24,730 bases of DNA from a virus, in the IMG/VR virus record IMGVR_UViG_3300030380_001611, positions 1 through 24,730 of that record; one strand, written 5' to 3'. Shown piece by piece: positions 1-8,033 of the stretch. Numbering within the stretch: the stretch's first letter is position 1; each line of letters opens with the position of its first letter. The position numbers and the translations under genes are program-made. Under the pieces are notes generated by a model. That model was given only the letters and a program-made list of their open reading frames with translations, was not told the DNA's origin and did no database searches.

Positions 1-900
1 TATGTGCATGATATTGTAAGAGGAGTAGAAAAAGCAATTAGACCAAATGTTACTACAGGTAATTATGATACTTCTATCAATTTACAATCTTTTGATAGTG
101 ATGGATTTACAGTTGGTACTCAAGATGGATTAAATAAAAGTGGTAAAGATATTGTATGTTGGAATTGGTTACTTGGTGGTAGTCAAGGTTCATCAAATAC
201 AGATGGAACTATAAACACAACATACACTTCAGCTAATACTACATCAGGAGTAAGTGTTTCAACATGGACAGGTTCAGGTAGTAATGGCACAATAGGACAT
301 GGGCTTGGGAAAGTTCCAAAAATGTTAATTATAAAAAGAACAGATGGCACACAAGCATGGATGGTTTATCATGTAGGAGCAGGTAATAATAGTGAAGGAC
401 AAATAACAACTGGTGCTTTTTCAGGTTCATCTTCAGCTTGGCAAGACACAGACCCTACAACAAGTGTATTTTATGTAAGTGGTTCAACAGGTGATAGCGT
501 AAATGCTAGTGGATATGCTTACGTTGGATATGCATTTGCTGAAGTAAAAGGATTCTCTAAAATAGGTAAATATGTTGGTAACGGAAGTGCTGATGGACCA
601 TTTGTTTTTTGCGGCTTTAAACCATCTTTTGTTATTATTAAAAATATAAGTGCTACTGAAAGTTGGTATATTTTAGACACTAAAAGACCAGGTTATAATA
701 ATAACAACTATTATATTACAGCTAATTCATCAAATTCAGAGGGAACATCTACATCTTTAGCAACTAGCTTAGTAAGTAATGGTTTTAAAATTGATAATTC
801 TGATACAAGTATGAACACTAATGGACAAAACTACATTTACATGGCATTTGCAGAAGAACCTTTAGTATCATCAAATAACATACCAGCTACGGCAAGATAA
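1..900 (+). CDS. Tail fibre/appendage-like protein, C-terminal part (5' end cut by window)
   Basis: The frame is already open at base 1, so this is the 3' end of a longer gene; the first possible start seen (GTG at 4) is probably not the real one. The 298 visible residues are rich in Gly, Ser, Thr and Asn. They contain two related beta-rich blocks, each with a pattern like G-x-V/P-x-x-[FL]-[VI]-I-I-K ... W ... ending YAFAE or YMAFAE (about residues 98-182 and 190-285), then a terminal SSNNIPATAR tail. I recognise this repeat and tail from marine phage receptor-binding or tail proteins (recalled as a DUF7483-type domain; not checked). The likely role is a virion surface protein for host attachment. 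Its stop codon overlaps the start of the next small gene (TAATG). Confidence 0.7.
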   Translation, partial: YVHDIVRGVEKAIRPNVTTGNYDTSINLQSFDSDGFTVGTQDGLNKSGKDIVCWNWLLGGSQGSSNTDGTINTTYTSANTTSGVSVSTWTGSGSNGTIGHGLGKVPKMLIIKRTDGTQAWMVYHVGAGNNSEGQITTGAFSGSSSAWQDTDPTTSVFYVSGSTGDSVNASGYAYVGYAFAEVKGFSKIGKYVGNGSADGPFVFCGFKPSFVIIKNISATESWYILDTKRPGYNNNNYYITANSSNSEGTSTSLATSLVSNGFKIDNSDTSMNTNGQNYIYMAFAEEPLVSSNNIPATAR

Positions 901-1043
901 TGGCTAGAAAATTTAAGATGGATAAGGCTGTACATGAGCCAATAAAAAAAGGAACATCCATAGGAAGAAAACCTAAATCTTTAAGTACTATGAATAAACA
1001 TAAACGTAGAACACTAAAGTTATATAAGGCACAAGGTAGATAA
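900..1043 (+). CDS. Small basic conserved phage protein (47 aa)
   Basis: ATG at 900 overlaps the preceding TAA by one base (TAATG), so translation is probably coupled to the fibre gene. The protein is strongly basic (MARKFKMDKAVHEP..., with GTSIGRKPKS and TMNKHKRRTLKLY in the middle) and has no hydrophobic segment. I recall similar tiny Lys/Arg-rich proteins in virion gene clusters of marine phages, but no function is known to me. The charge would suit binding to DNA or RNA, or a packaged virion component; that is inference. Confidence 0.65.
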   Translation: MARKFKMDKAVHEPIKKGTSIGRKPKSLSTMNKHKRRTLKLYKAQGR

Positions 1044-1044
1044 T

Positions 1045-1218
1045 ATGAGAAAAAAATCAGGAACAGAAGTAAAGATAGATTTTATTGTAAAAGAAGTAAA
1101 GGAATTAAAATCTGAAACTAAATCTTTACGAGCTGATATAAATAAAGGAAAAGGTGCAATTTGGATATTAACAATGATAGCAGCGTTAATAACAGGTGCT
1201 ACAAAATATTTTGATTAA
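1045..1218 (+). CDS. Small membrane protein with coiled coil plus C-terminal TM helix (57 aa), possible holin-like
   Basis: A 57-residue ORF starts one base after the previous stop. Residues 8-33 are a charged helix with heptad-like hydrophobics (IDFIVKEVKELKSETKSL). Residues 38-54 form one hydrophobic segment (AIWILTMIAALITGATK), followed by a very short tail. A cytoplasmic coiled coil ahead of one C-terminal transmembrane helix is the arrangement seen in XhlA-type haemolysin/holin-like phage proteins. Here it lies among virion genes, so it could equally be a minor membrane-associated virion or assembly factor. The function is not settled. Confidence 0.6.
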   Translation: MRKKSGTEVKIDFIVKEVKELKSETKSLRADINKGKGAIWILTMIAALITGATKYFD

Positions 1219-1220
1219 TT

Positions 1221-3350
1221 ATGATATACAAAGTTAAAAGAAAGAATATGAAAAAACAACCTAGAAAGAAATTTCAAACTGGGGATGAAGCTAGAAAATT
1301 TGAAAATATTCCTACAGCTTCACAACCAGCTCAACAACAAATAGGTGCTAGACAACAAAGAGCTGATACTTTTGTTGCTAAACAAGTAGAAACACCTGAA
1401 GTAGCTACAACAGCTCAACAAACTTATACACCTCAAACAGTTCAAACTAATGAAATGTTATCAGGTACAACTATGGCAGCACCTACTGCTGTTACAGATA
1501 CAAGTATTTCTGCAGCTCCAATAACTGCAGCTACACCTGGAACATCTACACAGGTTGCTACTCCAGCTTCTTTAACTGCATCTACAATGACAGCTCAAAC
1601 AGGAACTGCTTCACAAGCTACAGCACAAACAGGTTCAGTTAGTACTCCAGCACAAGTTGCTTCAGTTACTGGAACATTAAGTGGAACTGCTACAGGTGCT
1701 ACAGCTACACCAACATCTTCTGCAGTTGCTCAAGCAGCACAAGGACAATTATCTTCAGGAGCATTAGCACAAGTTATTAGTGGAACTTCAGCAACAGTTA
1801 ATGGACAAACAGCAACTTTACCTGCAGATATTCAAGCAGCAGTTGCAACTAATCCTGCTCAAGTTACTGCAACAATTATGCAACAACCTACTGCTGTACA
1901 AGCATCAGTTGCTTCTTTACCTACAGATGCATTAGTATCTACACAGATTGAAAGTTTATTAACAGGTATTGATACAGGACAAATACCTACATGGGCAAGA
2001 GGTGCTGTTGAAAATGTTGAAAAGAATTTAGCAGCTAGAGGTTTAAGTAAATCTACAATAGCAAGAGAAGCTTTAGTAAATGCAATTATACAATCAGCAT
2101 TACCAATAGCTCAATCAAATGCTACAGCTCTACAACAAAGAGCTTCACAAAATTTAACAAATGAACAACAAGCTAGTGTTTTAACTGCTCAACAAAATTT
2201 TCAAACTCAGTTAGTTAATGCTGAGAATGACATGAAAGCTAAAATGTTAACTGGGCAATATGCTCAAGAGATAACTAAGCTTAATGCAATGAATAGTCAA
2301 CAAGCTATCTTAGCTTCAGCTAATCAACAACAACAAGTAAGATTAGCAAACTTAGCAAATTTACAACAAGCTGGTTTAACTAATGCACAGTTACAACAGC
2401 AAATGTCTTTAGCAAATTTAAGTGCTAATCAACAAACTGCTTTAGCAAATGCACAGACTACAGCAGGAATGGATGTTTTAAATTTAAACAATCAACAACA
2501 AACTGCAATATCTAATTCTAATTTATTTAGAACTTTTGAATTACAAAATTTAAATAATACTCAACAAGCTACTATGCAAAATGCTGTTCAATTAGCTACT
2601 ATGGATATGGCTAATTTAACTAATGCACAACAAAGAGCTGTATTAAATGCTCAAGCATTCTTACAAATGGATATGACTAATCTAACTAATACTCAACAAA
2701 CAGAAGTATTAAATACACAGAATAGACAACAAGCAATGTTATCAGACCAAGCTGCTGCAAATGCTGCAGGTCAATTTAATGCAACAAGTACAAATCAAAC
2801 TAATCAATTTGTAAATAGTTTAGCAGCTACAATCAATCAACAAAATGCTGCACGAAATGATGCAATGACACAATATAATATTAGTGAAGGAAATAGAATA
2901 GCTGCATTAAATCAAGGTAATAATTTAGAGGCTCAAAGATTACAAAATACTTTGAATACTCAAATAGGACAATTTAATGAACAATTAAATTTTAACAGAA
3001 ATCAATTTAATACACAAAACTCTTTAGCTATTGAACAATCAAATGTAGCATGGAGAAGACAATTAAATCAAGCTAACACAGCAGGAATAAATGCTGTTAA
3101 TCAAGCTAATGCAATGAATGCATTTAATTTAAGTAATCAGGCACTATCATTTGTATGGCAAGAAATGAGAGATGCAGCTAAATGGGAATATGAGTCTGCT
3201 CAAAGTGAACAAGAAAGACAAACAAATTTAGCTATAGCAGCTTTAGGAAACGAAGCTGTATCAGATTCTAATAGAGCAAAAACTTTAGAAACATTAGGTG
3301 GTTTTGCTTTAGATATATGGGAAAGAATAAGTCCACCTACGTCTAGTTAA
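1221..3350 (+). CDS. Large Gln/Asn/Ala-rich virion structural protein with 22-residue helical repeats
   Basis: 709 residues from ATG 1221; an in-frame ATG at 1248 is an alternative start. The N-terminal 50 residues are basic. About residues 60-215 are low-complexity Thr/Ala/Ser/Gln. A more ordered segment follows (about 255-310), with IPTWARGAVE, ARGLSKSTIARE and NAIIQSALPIAQSNA, a motif I recall from structural proteins of marine phages. Residues 400-509 are five tandem 22-residue repeats of the form L-x-N-x-Q-Q-x-x-x-x-N, then more Gln/Asn-rich helix. No catalytic motif is visible. The likely role is an internal virion or tail-associated protein with a long helical rod; in T7 the corresponding gene region encodes internal core proteins. 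Composition suggests an extended flexible protein, not an enzyme. Confidence 0.6.
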   Translation: MIYKVKRKNMKKQPRKKFQTGDEARKFENIPTASQPAQQQIGARQQRADTFVAKQVETPEVATTAQQTYTPQTVQTNEMLSGTTMAAPTAVTDTSISAAPITAATPGTSTQVATPASLTASTMTAQTGTASQATAQTGSVSTPAQVASVTGTLSGTATGATATPTSSAVAQAAQGQLSSGALAQVISGTSATVNGQTATLPADIQAAVATNPAQVTATIMQQPTAVQASVASLPTDALVSTQIESLLTGIDTGQIPTWARGAVENVEKNLAARGLSKSTIAREALVNAIIQSALPIAQSNATALQQRASQNLTNEQQASVLTAQQNFQTQLVNAENDMKAKMLTGQYAQEITKLNAMNSQQAILASANQQQQVRLANLANLQQAGLTNAQLQQQMSLANLSANQQTALANAQTTAGMDVLNLNNQQQTAISNSNLFRTFELQNLNNTQQATMQNAVQLATMDMANLTNAQQRAVLNAQAFLQMDMTNLTNTQQTEVLNTQNRQQAMLSDQAAANAAGQFNATSTNQTNQFVNSLAATINQQNAARNDAMTQYNISEGNRIAALNQGNNLEAQRLQNTLNTQIGQFNEQLNFNRNQFNTQNSLAIEQSNVAWRRQLNQANTAGINAVNQANAMNAFNLSNQALSFVWQEMRDAAKWEYESAQSEQERQTNLAIAALGNEAVSDSNRAKTLETLGGFALDIWERISPPTSS
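2418..2747 (+). repeat. Five tandem 66-bp units encoding 22-residue (2 x 11) repeats
   Basis: Within the 709-aa protein, five consecutive units of exactly 22 codons begin LSANQQ, LNNQQQ, LNNTQQ, LTNAQQ and LTNTQQ. Each has Leu at position 1, Gln-Gln at 5-6 and usually Asn at 11. The period is constant with no insertions, although the DNA has diverged. A 22-residue period equals two hendecads (11-mers), typical of straight right-handed coiled-coil rods. Looser Asn/Gln-rich helix flanks the block on both sides. Confidence 0.75.
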
Positions 3351-3363
3351 TTAAGTATTGACA

Positions 3364-3822
3364 ATGGTCAATAATGATGATATAATAGAGGTAATAAGAC
3401 TCTATAGAAATTTTGATAAATACAATCATCTTTCTAATAGAGATATAGCAAAACAAATTATTCCTTCTTTGTCATTGAATCAATACAAAATTTTTAGATA
3501 CCCAACTACTAATGTTGCATATGCATTTACTAATTGGGCATTTTTAAATAAAGAAGTTCAAGAACGATTTAAACAAACAGGTGTTCTTGAAAACTTAGAT
3601 TGGGATAGTGGAGATATTTGTTGGCATATAGAAACAGTAAATACTCATCCAACTAAGTTAAAAGAAATATATAAGTGGACAGCAGAAAGATTGTCAACTG
3701 ATATAAGTAATCATAATAAATATGTTTACTGGTTAAGAATGAATAAATCAGGTAAAGGAATAAAAAGATTTAATAAAATAAAAATATCAACAGGAGTAAA
3801 TAAATTTTTAAAAGGAAAGTAA
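3364..3822 (+). CDS. HlyC-like toxin-activating lysine acyltransferase family protein
   Basis: The ORF opens at a TTG (3358), but the ATG at 3364 is preferred, giving 152 aa. The order and spacing of motifs follow RTX-toxin acyltransferases (HlyC, ApxC; PF02794). Counting from the TTG they are: H24 (the catalytic His position of ApxC), an IIPSL helix, NQYKIFR at 41-47, VAYAFTNWAFLN at 53-64, and DWDSGDICWHIE at 81-92. In ApxC the second catalytic residue is Asp93, in W-F-I-D; here that position holds Glu92. Family members transfer a fatty acyl group from acyl-ACP to internal lysines of a protein encoded next door. The neighbour two bases downstream is a very Lys-rich, membrane-active virion protein. 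No RTX toxin is visible. Family membership is fairly firm; activity and substrate are inference. Confidence 0.8.
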   Translation: MVNNDDIIEVIRLYRNFDKYNHLSNRDIAKQIIPSLSLNQYKIFRYPTTNVAYAFTNWAFLNKEVQERFKQTGVLENLDWDSGDICWHIETVNTHPTKLKEIYKWTAERLSTDISNHNKYVYWLRMNKSGKGIKRFNKIKISTGVNKFLKGK

Positions 3823-3823
3823 T

Positions 3824-5059
3824 ATGGGAAGTGTATCACGAGTAATAAAGAAAACAACAAAAGCAGTAACTAAACCTTTAAGTAAAGCGTTTAAAGGTAT
3901 TGCTAAAGGTATTAAAAAAGTTGGTAAAGCAACTATGAGAGGTATAGCTAAAGTAAATAAAAAGCTAGGACCTTTAGGTAGTATTGCTTTAGCTGTTGCT
4001 ATGCCTTATGCATTAGGTGGTTTAAGTAATATGATTGGTGTTGCAGGAGGTAAAACTGGATTAATGAACTCAACCAATGTATTTCTTAAAGCTATAGGTA
4101 ATGTTGGTAATCAAATTAGAACAGGTTATCAAGGATTTAATAGTTTTGTAAGTAAAACATTTAGTAGTATTACAAATTCAATTAAACAAGGATTTTCTAA
4201 ATTTGCACCAAAAACTGAAGGTAATATATTTTCTAGAATTTCTAAAGGTGCTAAAAATTTATTTCAATCAGCAAAAGAAACTACTCAAAAGTTTTCTCCT
4301 ATTAAAGGTAAACAAGGAACAGTTCAAGTATCAGATAGTTTAGACCAAGTTTATACTATGACAAGTAAAGAAGCTGGTACAGCTATTGGTCAAGGTAGAT
4401 TAAATGTTTCTGATATAACTAAACAAACATTAGGAAGTGATAAATGGTTTGTACAAGGTAGTAAAGAAGCTGACAAAATAATTACTAATACAATTAATAA
4501 TGCTTATGCAAAAACTACATCTCAATATTCACCTGATGCTTTAAGATATTTTAATGATTTAAAATCAAAAGCAATAGATATGAAAACATATACTAATGAT
4601 GCAGAGATAGGAAATATTATAGAGAAGTATTCTACTAATATTGAAGTAGGTACTCCTGATTTAGATATATCTAAAACTATTGATATTGATTTAGGTAAAA
4701 CTGGTGATTACAATGTTTTAAATGAACAAGGAACAGAGTATGCTTTTAATGGTAATAACACATATGGTTCAGGAGATAAAGCTACAGGATTTACACAGAA
4801 AACTAATCTTGGTAGTGCAGTAAAAGGTTCAGTAAAAAGTTTATTAAAGAAAAATAAAAGTTCATCAATTGATATAAAACCATTAGAATTTAATTTTGGT
4901 TCAGATTCAGACACAATGACAGATATAACAGGTACTTATAGTGGTACTGATATATCAGGTTCAGCAGGTGGAAACTTATTAAAAGGAGTTTACTCTGATG
5001 CTGATAGAATGAAAATAATGAACTACTATAAGAATATGAATCTTATAGGTAGTAGTTAA
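3824..5059 (+). CDS. Lys-rich, membrane-active virion structural protein (411 aa)
   Basis: It starts two bases after the acyltransferase stop. The N-terminal 48 residues are amphipathic and carry about 13 lysines in regular spacing (VIKKTTKAVTKPLSK, FKGIAKGIKKVGK). A hydrophobic segment follows at about residues 49-75 (GPLGSIALAVAMPYALGG), then a long polar region with more Lys-rich amphipathic stretches (IKQGFSKF, ISKGAKNLF). I recall proteins of this type (basic start followed by GPLG..ALA.AMPYALGGLS) as virion components in many marine phages, with no assigned function. The arrangement suits insertion into the host membrane during DNA delivery. The adjacent HlyC-like enzyme could acylate its lysines; that is a hypothesis. 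Confidence 0.6.
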   Translation: MGSVSRVIKKTTKAVTKPLSKAFKGIAKGIKKVGKATMRGIAKVNKKLGPLGSIALAVAMPYALGGLSNMIGVAGGKTGLMNSTNVFLKAIGNVGNQIRTGYQGFNSFVSKTFSSITNSIKQGFSKFAPKTEGNIFSRISKGAKNLFQSAKETTQKFSPIKGKQGTVQVSDSLDQVYTMTSKEAGTAIGQGRLNVSDITKQTLGSDKWFVQGSKEADKIITNTINNAYAKTTSQYSPDALRYFNDLKSKAIDMKTYTNDAEIGNIIEKYSTNIEVGTPDLDISKTIDIDLGKTGDYNVLNEQGTEYAFNGNNTYGSGDKATGFTQKTNLGSAVKGSVKSLLKKNKSSSIDIKPLEFNFGSDSDTMTDITGTYSGTDISGSAGGNLLKGVYSDADRMKIMNYYKNMNLIGSS

Positions 5060-5070
5060 GAAAAGGATAT

Positions 5071-5247
5071 ATGGCAAAAAGTTCAGTAAACAAAGCAGGT
5101 AATTATACTAAGCCTAGTTTAAGAAAAAGAATATTTAGTAGAATAAAAAGTCAAGCATCACATGGCACAAGAGCTGGTCAATGGTCAGCTAGAAAAGCTC
5201 AAGCTTTAGCAAAAGCTTATAAAAAAGCTGGTGGTGGTTATAAATAA
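5071..5247 (+). CDS. Small basic protein with GQWSARKAQ motif (58 aa)
   Basis: ATG 5071 is preceded by AAAGGA at a suitable distance. The protein has NKAGNYTKPSLRKRIF, then RAGQWSARKAQALAKAYKKAGGGYK to the stop. The stretch NYTKP...R.R...-GQWSARKAQ-LAK-YK-GGGY is one I recall as widely conserved in phages and some algal viruses (possibly DUF5872-like; not verified). Strong positive charge and lack of hydrophobic segments suggest nucleic acid binding. It is the first of three short basic genes in a row among virion genes. Confidence 0.75.
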   Translation: MAKSSVNKAGNYTKPSLRKRIFSRIKSQASHGTRAGQWSARKAQALAKAYKKAGGGYK

Positions 5248-5259
5248 AAAAGGAAAATA

Positions 5260-5415
5260 ATGAAAAAAGAACTAACAAAAAGACAAAAAGAAACAATGAA
5301 AAGACATTCAAAACATCATACTAAAAAACATATGGCTATGATGACAAAAGAAATGTTAAAAGGCTCTACATTTGGAGAAGCTCACAAGAAGGCTAAGAAA
5401 AAAGTAGGTAACTAA
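5260..5415 (+). CDS. Small His/Lys-rich conserved phage protein (51 aa)
   Basis: ATG 5260 follows AAAAAGGAAAATA, which supplies a ribosome binding site. The product starts MKKELTKRQKETMKRHSKHH and continues TKKHMAMMTKEMLKGSTFGEAHKKAKKKV. I recall the pattern L-T-x-R-Q-x-x-x-[ML]-x-R-H-S-K-H-H-T-x-K-H-M from other marine phages. It is nearly all helix-forming and very basic. The function is unknown. Its stop overlaps the next start (TAATG). Confidence 0.75.
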   Translation: MKKELTKRQKETMKRHSKHHTKKHMAMMTKEMLKGSTFGEAHKKAKKKVGN

Positions 5416-5657
5416 TGGCATTAGCTGATTCACAAAGAAGTTTAAAAAAATGGAGTGAACAAAAATGGCGTACAAAGTCTGGAAAAAAATCGAGCATTAC
5501 TGGAGAAAGATACTTGCCTTCTGCTGCAATAGAAAATTTGTCTGCTGCAGAGTATGCTGCGACAACGAAAGCGAAAAGAGAAGGTAAAGCAAAAGGAAAA
5601 CAGTTTGTTAAACAACCAAAAGGTATAGCAAAGAAAACAAGAAAGTATAGAACATAA
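5415..5657 (+). CDS. Small basic conserved phage protein, WRTKSGKKS...GERYLP family (80 aa)
   Basis: The sequence reads SLKKWSEQKWRTKSGKKS, then TGERYLPSAAIENLSAAEYAATTKAKR, then a Lys-rich tail ending KKTRKYRT. I recall this combination (W..QKWRTKSGK, TGERYLP.AAI..LS..EYAAT) as a conserved family in phages, including cyanophages, with no proven function. Basic charge at both ends suggests DNA binding, perhaps as a packaged protein. Both ends of the gene overlap neighbours by one base (TAATG), so translation is coupled through 5260-6235. Confidence 0.8.
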   Translation: MALADSQRSLKKWSEQKWRTKSGKKSSITGERYLPSAAIENLSAAEYAATTKAKREGKAKGKQFVKQPKGIAKKTRKYRT

Positions 5658-6235
5658 TGGCAGAAAAAATAACAAATAATCAATTTGATGATGTTGGAGT
5701 AAATCCTTTTAATGCTCCTATTCCTGGAGAATCTTTAACGGCTTCTCCTGATACACCTAATGCGTGGGAAAGACCACCTGAACTTACAGACCAAGATGAC
5801 GCTATGAGAGCTGTATATTTAGAATTAACAGAAGAAGATACATTAAGAAGATTAATTAATATAATTGATGAAGGTGTTGCATTAGATGAGATTGCACAAG
5901 TTGTATTATATAAAGGCTATACTGCAGGTAAATATAATCCTGATATGGTGTTACTATTAGCAGAACCAACAATATATTTATTAATAGCTATTGCTGATTA
6001 TGCTGATATAGATGATTATGTTTTATATGAAGGTGAAGAAGAAGATGACCCTGATACTCAAATACCAGGTGATGACGTAACTCCAATTAATATGGATGAA
6101 GATGAAGAAGTTGTTGAAGAAAGAACTAAACCAACTGAAGAAGTATTAAGTGATAGTTTATTAGCAAAAGTAAAACAAGAGCTTCCAGGTAAAGTTAAAG
6201 AAGCTGTAGAAGTTAAAGAAGAGGTAAAAGAATAA
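5657..6235 (+). CDS. Acidic conserved virion-cluster protein (192 aa), function unknown
   Basis: In contrast to the three basic genes before it, this protein is strongly acidic. It has an N-terminal AP-IPGESLT-...-P-NAWERPPELT motif (residues about 19-43), which I recall from hypothetical proteins of marine podo- and myoviruses. The centre is helical (AMRAVYLELTEEDTLRRLINIIDEG). A hydrophobic stretch TIYLLIAIADYADI follows, then an Asp/Glu-rich C-terminal third with EEEDDPD and DEDEEVVEE. It may act as a partner or chaperone for its basic neighbours or as an internal head protein; that is inference from charge and position. Confidence 0.65.
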   Translation: MAEKITNNQFDDVGVNPFNAPIPGESLTASPDTPNAWERPPELTDQDDAMRAVYLELTEEDTLRRLINIIDEGVALDEIAQVVLYKGYTAGKYNPDMVLLLAEPTIYLLIAIADYADIDDYVLYEGEEEDDPDTQIPGDDVTPINMDEDEEVVEERTKPTEEVLSDSLLAKVKQELPGKVKEAVEVKEEVKE

Positions 6236-8031
6236 TGGGATTTTGGAATGATTTATCAAAGGTTGCAAAAGGAGCTATTGATAGAGATAGAGAAAAAACT
6301 GCTTTAAATTTAGAAGATAGAAAAGATACATTAAAAGCTAATAGAGATTTTTATATTGCTCAAAAAACAAAAAAATATGAATATGAAATGAAAGAGTTTG
6401 AAGATGAGCAAAAGAAATATAAAGCTATTAAAGCTGTAAATGATAAATTTGCTAATACAGAAGGTCCAGTTGATAAATCATCTTGGGGTAGAAGTTATTT
6501 AATGGATTACAAACCTGAATTATATAACTCAATTATAAAAGAAGCTGATGGAGATACAGAATTAGCAAATAAATTGTTTGCTTCTCAAGTTTCAGAAAAT
6601 TTAGCTAAATTTACACCAAGTACTACAAGAGATGCTGTTGACGATAAAATTAGAAAAGAAGTTGAATCTATAACTGCTGATTATAATACTCAAATTAAAA
6701 ATGCTAGAGGAGATAGTTTCTTAATTGGTAAATTAATTGGAGAAAAATCTAATAAAATTAAAAATGCTGAAAAACAAATTACTGAAGGTGCAAAAGGTAT
6801 TGATGTATCTAATAGTTTAATTAAGGAAACAGAATCTGCAAGTTCAAGTGAAAGTAAATTACCATTTAAATTTGATGATGATAAAGTTTATACTTTGGGT
6901 GTTCCTAAAAAATTTATTACAGAATCTAAAATAGGAGACATTCGAGGTAAATTAACAAGTAGTGATATGACTAAATCATATAGTAAAGCAGGTGTAAATA
7001 ATATAAGAACATTTTTAGCTGAGAATGATTTAGCTGCTCCTAAAAGATTATTTGTATATAACAAAGATGGAGAAGTAACAGGATTAAAAGGACCTGGACA
7101 AACTTTAAATGAACATCTTTCTTTAATGTCAGGTGGTGCAGTAGATAGTTTTACCGATAAAGTTGTTTATGCAGCAACAAATAAAAAACCACAATTAGTT
7201 AATAATGTCTTAAATGAAGCAACAGTAAAAGCTGTTATAAAAGATAGACTTATGAATTATACTAATATTAGTCAGGAAGGAGATTGGCTAACAGATAAAG
7301 AAAATATCGTAGGTATAGTTCCTTTCTCTATTGTTGGTGTTGATAATGAATTAAATGGAACTGTGTTTAATAGTAAAGCTCAGAAAAAAGCTGTAGGTTC
7401 AGCATATGTTAATGCAATTAAAACTTACACAGCTATGACTAATGTAAATTCTAAAGGAGAAATTATTGAAGGAAATCAAAAATATATGAATGATGTTCAA
7501 ACAGAATTATTAAATTTAAAAGGTAATACAAATAATACTGCTGAAATAATTAAGCAATTAATGGTTAACGAATTAACAAAAAATGGAACTATAAAAAAAT
7601 CTGCAACAGATACATCTAGTTCTACTACAAATCCTGAAAAAACAATGACAGTTATTAATACAGAAACTAATAATACTGAAATTATTCTTGATAATGAAGA
7701 CAATAGGAATGCGATAAAAAATAATCCTAAATTTAAAATTCAATCTCAATCATCTGAATCTAAAATTGAACCTCAACCAATTGAAGGTGATTTAGATGAC
7801 CAATATACTGAAGGAACAGAGTTTGATGTAGTTCCTCAAAAACCAGTTGCTAGTATGACATTTGCAGAAAGACAAAAGTTTGAGAAAGAAAGAACTGAAA
7901 AAATAAAAGAAAGAAATAGAAAAAAGAATGAAGAATTTAATAAAAAAATAAGAGCAAGTAATGAAGAAGCTAGAAATAATTCTTTAAAATCGGCTGAAGT
8001 AAAATTACCTGAACCTGACGCAGATGTATAA
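6235..8031 (+). CDS. Internal virion-type structural protein (598 aa)
   Basis: It starts by TAATG overlap with the previous gene. The start MGFWNDLSKVAKGAIDRDREK is amphipathic. Residues about 20-70 are a long charged helix (coiled-coil-like), residues about 150-200 are again helical, and the C-terminal 80 residues are highly charged (RQKFEKERTEKIKERNRKKNEEFNKK). No enzymatic motif was recognised. It sits directly before the 1446-aa muralytic virion protein, the same relative place as T7 gp15 before gp16, so I take it as an internal core/ejection protein. Sequence similarity to gp15 is not evident by eye. Confidence 0.55.
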   Translation: MGFWNDLSKVAKGAIDRDREKTALNLEDRKDTLKANRDFYIAQKTKKYEYEMKEFEDEQKKYKAIKAVNDKFANTEGPVDKSSWGRSYLMDYKPELYNSIIKEADGDTELANKLFASQVSENLAKFTPSTTRDAVDDKIRKEVESITADYNTQIKNARGDSFLIGKLIGEKSNKIKNAEKQITEGAKGIDVSNSLIKETESASSSESKLPFKFDDDKVYTLGVPKKFITESKIGDIRGKLTSSDMTKSYSKAGVNNIRTFLAENDLAAPKRLFVYNKDGEVTGLKGPGQTLNEHLSLMSGGAVDSFTDKVVYAATNKKPQLVNNVLNEATVKAVIKDRLMNYTNISQEGDWLTDKENIVGIVPFSIVGVDNELNGTVFNSKAQKKAVGSAYVNAIKTYTAMTNVNSKGEIIEGNQKYMNDVQTELLNLKGNTNNTAEIIKQLMVNELTKNGTIKKSATDTSSSTTNPEKTMTVINTETNNTEIILDNEDNRNAIKNNPKFKIQSQSSESKIEPQPIEGDLDDQYTEGTEFDVVPQKPVASMTFAERQKFEKERTEKIKERNRKKNEEFNKKIRASNEEARNNSLKSAEVKLPEPDADV

Positions 8032-8033
8032 TC

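Noticed and set aside
5393-5683. 96-aa hydrophobic antisense ORF
   Set aside because: It is the shadow of the small Lys-rich genes on the + strand; Lys codons (AAA/AAG) read backwards give Phe/Leu-rich sequence. The + strand genes have coupled starts and recognised motifs.
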